From NCBI GenBank assembly GCA_003508835.1, contig PUFA01000003.1, forward strand, positions 17,585,501-17,649,500: a stretch of DNA of 64,000 bases. The letters are read 5' to 3'. Every line of letters begins with the position of its first letter. Positions within the stretch are counted from its first letter, which is position 1. The notes below the pieces were generated by a model. That model had not been told where the DNA came from and ran no database searches. It saw only the letters and a program-made list of their open reading frames with translations. A program made the position numbers and the translations under genes. Below, in pieces: positions 58,190-64,000 of this stretch. Source of the stretch: Eonycteris spelaea (lineage: Eukaryota; Chordata; Mammalia; Chiroptera; Pteropodidae).

Positions 58190-61100
58190 AAAGTCAAGAT
58201 GATACATGAACACATTTTTTAAAAGCTGGATAGTACTAAAGTCTTCTGGCATAATGTGGCAGTTTCTTGCTCACCTGACCTCACCAGCTTCGTTCTCCTC
58301 CTTCGAGGCAACCACTGGACTCTGTTACCTATTTCTCTGGGAATTTACCCATTTCTATATGTCTGAAAAATATACTTATACTTATGTTGCTCATCATTGT
58401 TTGATTACTTTTTGATTAATTGATTACTTAATTATAGGCATTAGTGATTGATTTCTTATTATGATAGATGAAGCTTAGTGCTCTTACACCAATATTCTCT
58501 CTCCTTCCCCTCCACCATCCTTCAAATATGGTTATTTTACAATTTATGCTTAAATCAACATTCAGAGTCTGTGTTATTATGCCTATTATGCTTAAAGATT
58601 ATTCACAGCTGAACATTGTAATACATACTATTGTATTCTCTATTTTTCACTTGTGTTCTTCCCCAAAGTTAATAATTGCTTTGTTGTTTTCATTTGCTTA
58701 ACTTTCTTTACCTCCTGGTAGGCCTTCCATAAAATCACCCATAGGAGGTAATCCATCATTTTCAATTTTTTTTTGTTGTTCCTGGAGTTGTCCCTCCTGG
58801 AGACCTTAATTTTTCTCCAACCTGGACTTGATCTTCTCTCTAGGTTTGCCATTTTATTGTCATCCTGGGACTCCCTTTTGCTGCCATCTTTAAAATTCCC
58901 TTTGCCTTTCTTTTGAGGCGAGGGGGTCTATGTGTCCTGAATCTTATGGCTTTCTCTTCCTTGGTTTACCCCCTTGCTTTGGTGAAGCCTATTGTCAGGC
59001 GAACAATGTGACCTAGCAGCAGAGGGCATGATAATAACCAGTCCAGTCTCGACTGATGGCTCTCTGTGTCCTCCCGCCATCATCCTCCATCAAATTCATT
59101 CGGCTCTTCACTTGGTTAGCTCTCCTGTTTCCTGCATTCCTCTTCCTTTATTTCCAGTAGCTTCCTGAGAGAGGGGTGGAGTGGTAATTTTTGGAGACTT
59201 TGCATGGCTGGAGAAAAACAAAACATCCTCCCACTTTATTGATAATTTGTCTGGATAGAGAATTCTGGGTGGAAATCACGTTCCCTTAGAATGATGGAGG
59301 CCTTGCTTCATCTTCTTTACCATTATGGATGCTGAGAGGTTCAGATCTATTGGGATCACTTACCCCTTATGCGACCTGTTGCTTTTCTCCCTGGAAGTCT
59401 GCAGGATGTTCTTCTTGTCCTCAGTTTACTGAAAATTCCCAGTCATGTGCATTGAAATGGAACTGTTTGCAGCTACTCTGCTAGAAGCTCAGTGGGCTGT
59501 TAAGTCTTCATGGTGCAGAATTATGAAAAAAGACCCTGGGAGCCTACTCTGAGTTGCCTAGCCATGAGCCAGCTGGCCTCATGGCCCCCATCTCCTGATA
59601 GGAAGAACTATACCTAAGCTTAGTTTCTTACAGGACCAACAACTGCCTCTCTCCTTCCTTTTCACAGTGGGGGCCTGGGGGTATACCTTACAAATTCCCA
59701 CAGACTCCAAGGTCACAGATGCTGGGCAGCTGGCCTTACCCAACAACTGCAAATGTCAGGTACCCTGAACCCAGTCTGCCTGGTGCTTAGCAGCCTGTAA
59801 TTACCCCCTTGACAAGGCTGCTTCTCTGCAGTTGCATCTAAAAGGAAGACCCGCAGTGAGGGTAGCGTCCCACACTGTACCACAGCGGCACTATCACCTC
59901 AGCACAGCTCTCTGTGAAATGACGGGAGATTCAGGGGTTCCCGCTGCTTGTCTTCATGTCTCTTCTTATAGACCCTGACCTTGCGGCAGTTTTTATTTTT
60001 CCATAAAGACCATTCTTTACTATTTACTGGAGAGGTGACATTCTCCTTGAAACCTGGGACAGGTCAGAGACGAACACCTAGAGGAATCCATGTTTACGAC
60101 AGCTCTAGACAGCTCTATACCTCACGTTCTTCCAGGCGAGGAGGCATTCTTAAATTATTTTGAGAAAGATGCAATCATCTCCATTTTCTCTGTGTCTCTG
60201 TCTCTCACCCTCTCTCTTTCTCCCTCTCCTAGTCTGACACTGGAGCTCCTGGGTTTTCCTCGCACCTGTCTCTTTGTTCTCCTTTCTGGGAGATTTCCTC
60301 AAGTTGATCTTTCACCCCTCCCTCCACTGAGTTCCGGGTGTCTGCGCTCATGTTTTTGATTCCAAGACCTCTTTTTTTTTTCTTTTCTGTTGTTCTCTAA
60401 ATGTTCTCTTTAAAAATAACATTCCATTCTTGATATGCGACATCTCTTATTTCTCTAGGGATATTAATGATCTTAAAAAAAATTTTTTTTTCTTCCCACA
60501 TAGTGTCTGCTGCCTCTAGGTCATAGGTCTCTGTATTAGAAAATCTTTTCTATGAAGTCTGGTAACCTTTGGCTGTCTGCTTCTAATTAAGTGCAGGGGT
60601 GGGTGCGGAGGAACCAAAATGCTGATTAGAAACTGAATGGTGAGTGGGGCACTTTGACCTTGAGCTTCATTGTAGGGTCATCTTGGTGGACTCTTTGCTG
60701 GGGAACTCTGGGTCCATGTCTTTATTTACTCTTTCCTTTTGGGTGTTCAAATGCCCAAGGAGTTCTTTTCCGATCTCCTGTCAGGAGGGCAAAGGTCAGG
60801 TGCCAGTGTTGTGGAGGCTGAGTCGGGGAGGAAACTTGGCAAGGGAGGGCACGGACTGGTTCCCTGCCCACAGACTCTCTGCTTTACCCTCCTCAGAGAA
60901 GAAGCCTCCAGGAGGGGGCAGATGCCCAGCATTGCAGAGTAATTCTCAAAGCTCCTACTTTTCAGCAGCCTCCTGACTCCGAATTCCAAGGGTCCCGTCA
61001 CAGTCAACCCTTGAGCCTTTTTAGTGGAATTGGGTCCTTTCTCGTTTTTTGCCCCATGGGCATAGGATTCAGCTCCCACGGGACAGCCCGTTTCCAGGCA

Positions 61101-61270
61101 CCACTTGTCTATTTGCTTCCCAGCTCTTCCTTCCCCTATGTGTTACTACAATATCTTCTCCTGTCTCCCCTGTCCTTGTAGGTTTACATCTTTATTTTTT
61201 TTTTTTAAATTAGTTGTAGCGAATTGTGGAAGGGAGTAAATTCAAGTATATGTGTTCAATCTGCCATTTT
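58190..61270. repeat. Patchy ancient repeat remnants
   Basis: 58200-58400 ('tcgaggcaaccactggactctgttacc') looks L1-like. 59230-59330 ('ctggatagagaattctgggtggaaatc') and 60350-60600 ('gattccaagacctc...ggctgtctgcttctaatt') recall one old, long dispersed repeat. Boundaries and family are unknown, and much of the interval may be unique. Confidence 0.3.
59016..59029 (+). promoter_or_regulatory. Weaker CTCF-core-like motif
   Basis: GCAGCAGAGGGCAT fits 12 of 14 positions of CCASYAGRKGGCRS. Reads on the + strand like the 36564 site. Confidence 0.25.
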
Positions 61271-61274
61271 TGTC

Positions 61275-62050
61275 TGCCCTCCCGCTATGCGCTGATTATT
61301 CTGCCAAGTGAGCAAGTCCTTTTAGAAGCCTCAGTCCTGCTGATTTCATCTTTCTGTCACCTGGCAGTTAGGCCAGGCCCCCATTGGGCTGCTTCTCAAA
61401 TTGCTGCAGCTGGGAGGCAGGGACAGGATCCCTAGGGATAGGGTTGCACCCCCCGCCAACCTCTCAGAGCCTCGAAGACCTGCAGCCCCTTCGCAGGGAA
61501 CGAGGAGGGCAGAAGGCATGGCCCAGTGGGTACAACTTTAGTGAGAGGGGTTGGAGTCCAGCCCAGCATGGCCAAGGGCAGCCCAACCCAGCAGCCTGGG
61601 TGGACAGTACAGTTGCCTTTGTGTCCACGGGGCCCAGTGCTGTGGATGGCAGGGAGGATGGACCACCCACTGCAAAGACACTGGACTTCGTTCTTTCTGG
61701 TCGTTATTCAAATGCGTGCCTTCTGAAGCCTGGCCCTTCTTTTCAGAACTGAGGTGGATGCTTGTTTGTCAGGTTAACTCCTTTCTGATGACAATGTCCT
61801 CCCCTATGTTGGCAGCTCTTGCTCTAGTCTTCAGCTGTGTCTCTCCCTGATGGACACTGTAATTCATGGGACACTCTTGGTCCCCACCCAATAGCCATGG
61901 CCTCTCTTCCTGCTTAACAATATTGGTTGGTGCAGCTGGGCCAACCCCAGGGTGGGTCATGAACAATCAAAGCCAATAATAGCAATCCCATTTTCCTGTG
62001 TCAAAACCAAACCAGAAAAATGTAAGAGGCATAAAGTTGAAAGAGACGAA
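61275..62050. other. Unassigned intergenic sequence
   Basis: GC-rich between 61.38 and 61.70 kb with overlapping chance open frames. No repeat or exon recognised. Confidence 0.4.
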
Positions 62051-62059
62051 GCAAGATTA

Positions 62060-62255
62060 CTCCTGATGCTCCCACTGTGTACATCAGGACATGTACAGGG
62101 CATGGCACTGTGCTAAGCATTGTACATTCAGTCTGTACACCAGCCACTTGTGGTAGGCAGCAGTATTATCCTCATTATACAAGTGAAGAAAACTTTTTAT
62201 GGTGGCACAGCTATTAAGCATTGGATCTTGAGCCCACACTTAATCACTTCGCAGG
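62060..62255 (-). repeat. MIR SINE, antisense
   Basis: 'catggcactgtgctaagcattgtacatt', 'tggtaggcagcagtattatcctcattatacaagtgaagaaa' and 'ggcacagctattaagca' are the reverse-complement MIR. Confidence 0.75.
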
Positions 62256-62654
62256 TATACAGGTAATGAGTATCCCTTTTCCAGCCAAGAATAAAAGACT
62301 ATGATTTGGCAGAGATAATAGGGAGAGTGCTGTGTTTGTTCAGACAGTCAGTCAGTGACTGAATGAGCAGCTGATCACCTGTCAGTCAAACAAACGTGGA
62401 TTCATTTCATTATTGGCACAACCTGAGCAAAGAACACAGTAGGCTCTGGTGTCACAAGACTGGAGAAGACCCTGTCCCTGCTCTCAGGGCACTCAGTCTA
62501 GACAGATGACCGGAGCCCCATGTAACACGTGTTGCTTTGTCACATGCACAGGAGCCTCAGAGCACAGAGAAGGGCTGGGTTATTTTGATTTAGGAGAAGG
62601 GGAGAGAGCTGGAGACTGAAGCTTTACAGTGGAGGGGATAATTTGTGGATTTAA

Positions 62655-63275
62655 AAGCAAGGCTCAGGAAAACAATTTGGTGGTTCCTCAAAAAGTTAAA
62701 CATAGAATTGCCGTATGACCCAGCAATTCTTCTCCTGGATACATACCCCAAATAATTGAAAACGGGGAGTCAAACAGCTACTTCTACAACAACATTCATT
62801 GCAGTATCATTCACAATAGCCAAAAGATAGAAACAACCCAAATATCCATCTACAGATGACTGGATAAACAAAATGTTGTCTCTCCACTAATGGAATAATA
62901 TTCAGCTCTACAAAGAAGGGATATACTAACATATGCTATAATGTAGATGATGAAGACATTGTGCTAAGAGAAATAAGCCAGTCACAAAAAAATCAAGTAT
63001 TATATGATTCCACTTTACACTGTATCTAGAATAAACAAATGTGTAGAGATGGAAAGTAGATTAGAGGTGCCCAGAAGCTGGGGGAGGGGGAGATGCGGTG
63101 CTTAACGGGTACCGAGTTTCTGTATGAAGTGATGAAAAAGTTTAGGAAGTAGTGGTGATATTTGCATGATGTCGTGAATGTACTTAATGTGAAAGTTCTT
63201 ACTGTGAGTATATGCTACGAATGGTCAAAATGGTACATCTGATGTTATGTATATTTAACTACAATACAACAAAGC
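62655..63275 (+). repeat. L1 3' end
   Basis: 'aatttggtggttcctcaaaaagttaaacatag', 'tatgacccagcaattcttctcct', 'aatagccaaaagatagaaacaac', 'atgattccactttacac' and 'gctgggggagggggagatg' run through the end of ORF2 and the L1 3'UTR. It closes near 'atttaactacaatacaacaaa'. Frame broken. Confidence 0.85.
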
Positions 63276-63279
63276 AAAA

Positions 63280-64000
63280 AAGCGAGGCTCGGGTTTTGCC
63301 TAGGTGAAGAATATTTGCATCTTCCATGAGGTGATGTAGAGAAACCAAAATGATATAGACAGGCCTGGGCCTGGAGGCAGTAAGGCCAATGAAGGGATTT
63401 AAGAACACTTGCAAGACAATAACCCAGGGCTGGTTTCGCCCCGTGTAGGGAATGAGGAGAGGGCTCCCTGGGCAGGTGTCAGTCTGGGGGCACTACCTGG
63501 CAGAGGGATGAACCAGAACTGGCAAATTCAAGCCCCTTCAGGGGCAGGCAGGTAATGATATGACATATGGGAGCCTGGGTAGGAAGTAAGACCGTATGAA
63601 GTGGGGATATGTGGTGGAGTGAGACGCTTTGATGTAAAAATCGAACACCACCAGGTCTCTGCTGACTGAACGATGACACACCCAAACCCCCACCTCGGCT
63701 GCCCTGGATGTGGGGGGGTGGGGGCGGGGCTGCCAGATTGTGGCCCATCAGGAAATGGCTGCAGGTCCCCTGTGCTCTCACCTCTGGTAGTTTCAAGGTG
63801 TCTCGTGTCCCCTTGGCTCCCTGGGCTGTGCAAGCAGGTTCCTGGACTCACTCTCGCAGCCTTGTTCGGAAGCACCTAGGGTGACTATGCTGCAGACCTT
63901 GGGCTGGGAACTTCAAAGGGCTGTAACCCCATTTACAAAAGGCTTCTGGGTCCAACGAACAGGATTTAGGAATTCAAGGATGGGAGAGTGTCAGAGCAGG
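63280..64000. other. Unassigned end of window with a G-rich tract
   Basis: No gene seen. 63711-63729 is G7-T-G5-C-G4, a possible Sp/KLF or G4 tract. Confidence 0.4.

Overview
This is nuclear DNA of a placental mammal. It has widely spaced exons with GT-AG introns, MIR and L2 relics, hAT MITEs, MaLR LTRs and old L1 3' ends. I recognise no Alu, no rodent B1/B2 and no obvious carnivore, ruminant, horse or bat SINE, so the species stays open (a non-primate, non-rodent eutherian is my guess).

Bases 1 to about 23,720 hold the 3' half of one protein-coding gene on the + strand, which I identify as ARK2N (formerly C18orf25/ARKL1, the RING-less paralogue of Arkadia/RNF111). Three coding exons are visible (1531-1713, 11994-12120, 19751-19940). 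They join in frame and end with a SUMO-interacting motif close to the stop codon. The first is a phase 1-1, 183-nt exon that can be skipped without a frameshift. The last exon continues into a 3'UTR of about 3.8 kb with twin poly(A) signals near 23.6-23.7 kb. The introns carry old repeats, including two copies of a 220-bp hAT element, one of them inside an L2 LINE.

Bases 23.7 to 64 kb appear intergenic. In human the next gene downstream is ARK2C (RNF165), and nothing in the window looks like its promoter or exons. This part holds L1 3' ends, MaLR LTRs, a decayed ERVL-type endogenous retrovirus (about 31.5-34.1 kb), MER20 and MER5 relics, many MIRs, and a set of microsatellites (two GGAA arrays, two mirror-image TC/CA arrays, an AC array). 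Sites with possible regulatory meaning are a near-perfect CTCF motif (36.56 kb), an NRF1 palindrome with a nearby CpG cluster (46.0-46.5 kb) and a homeodomain-motif cluster (45.2-45.3 kb).

I found no evidence of a new multi-gene system. The most useful leads are the cassette exon, the candidate CTCF/NRF1 sites, the GGAA arrays, and an unnamed repeated module of about 110 bp at 29.9/30.9 kb. All repeat-family calls are from memory of consensus sequences, and repeat boundaries are approximate unless target-site duplications are cited.
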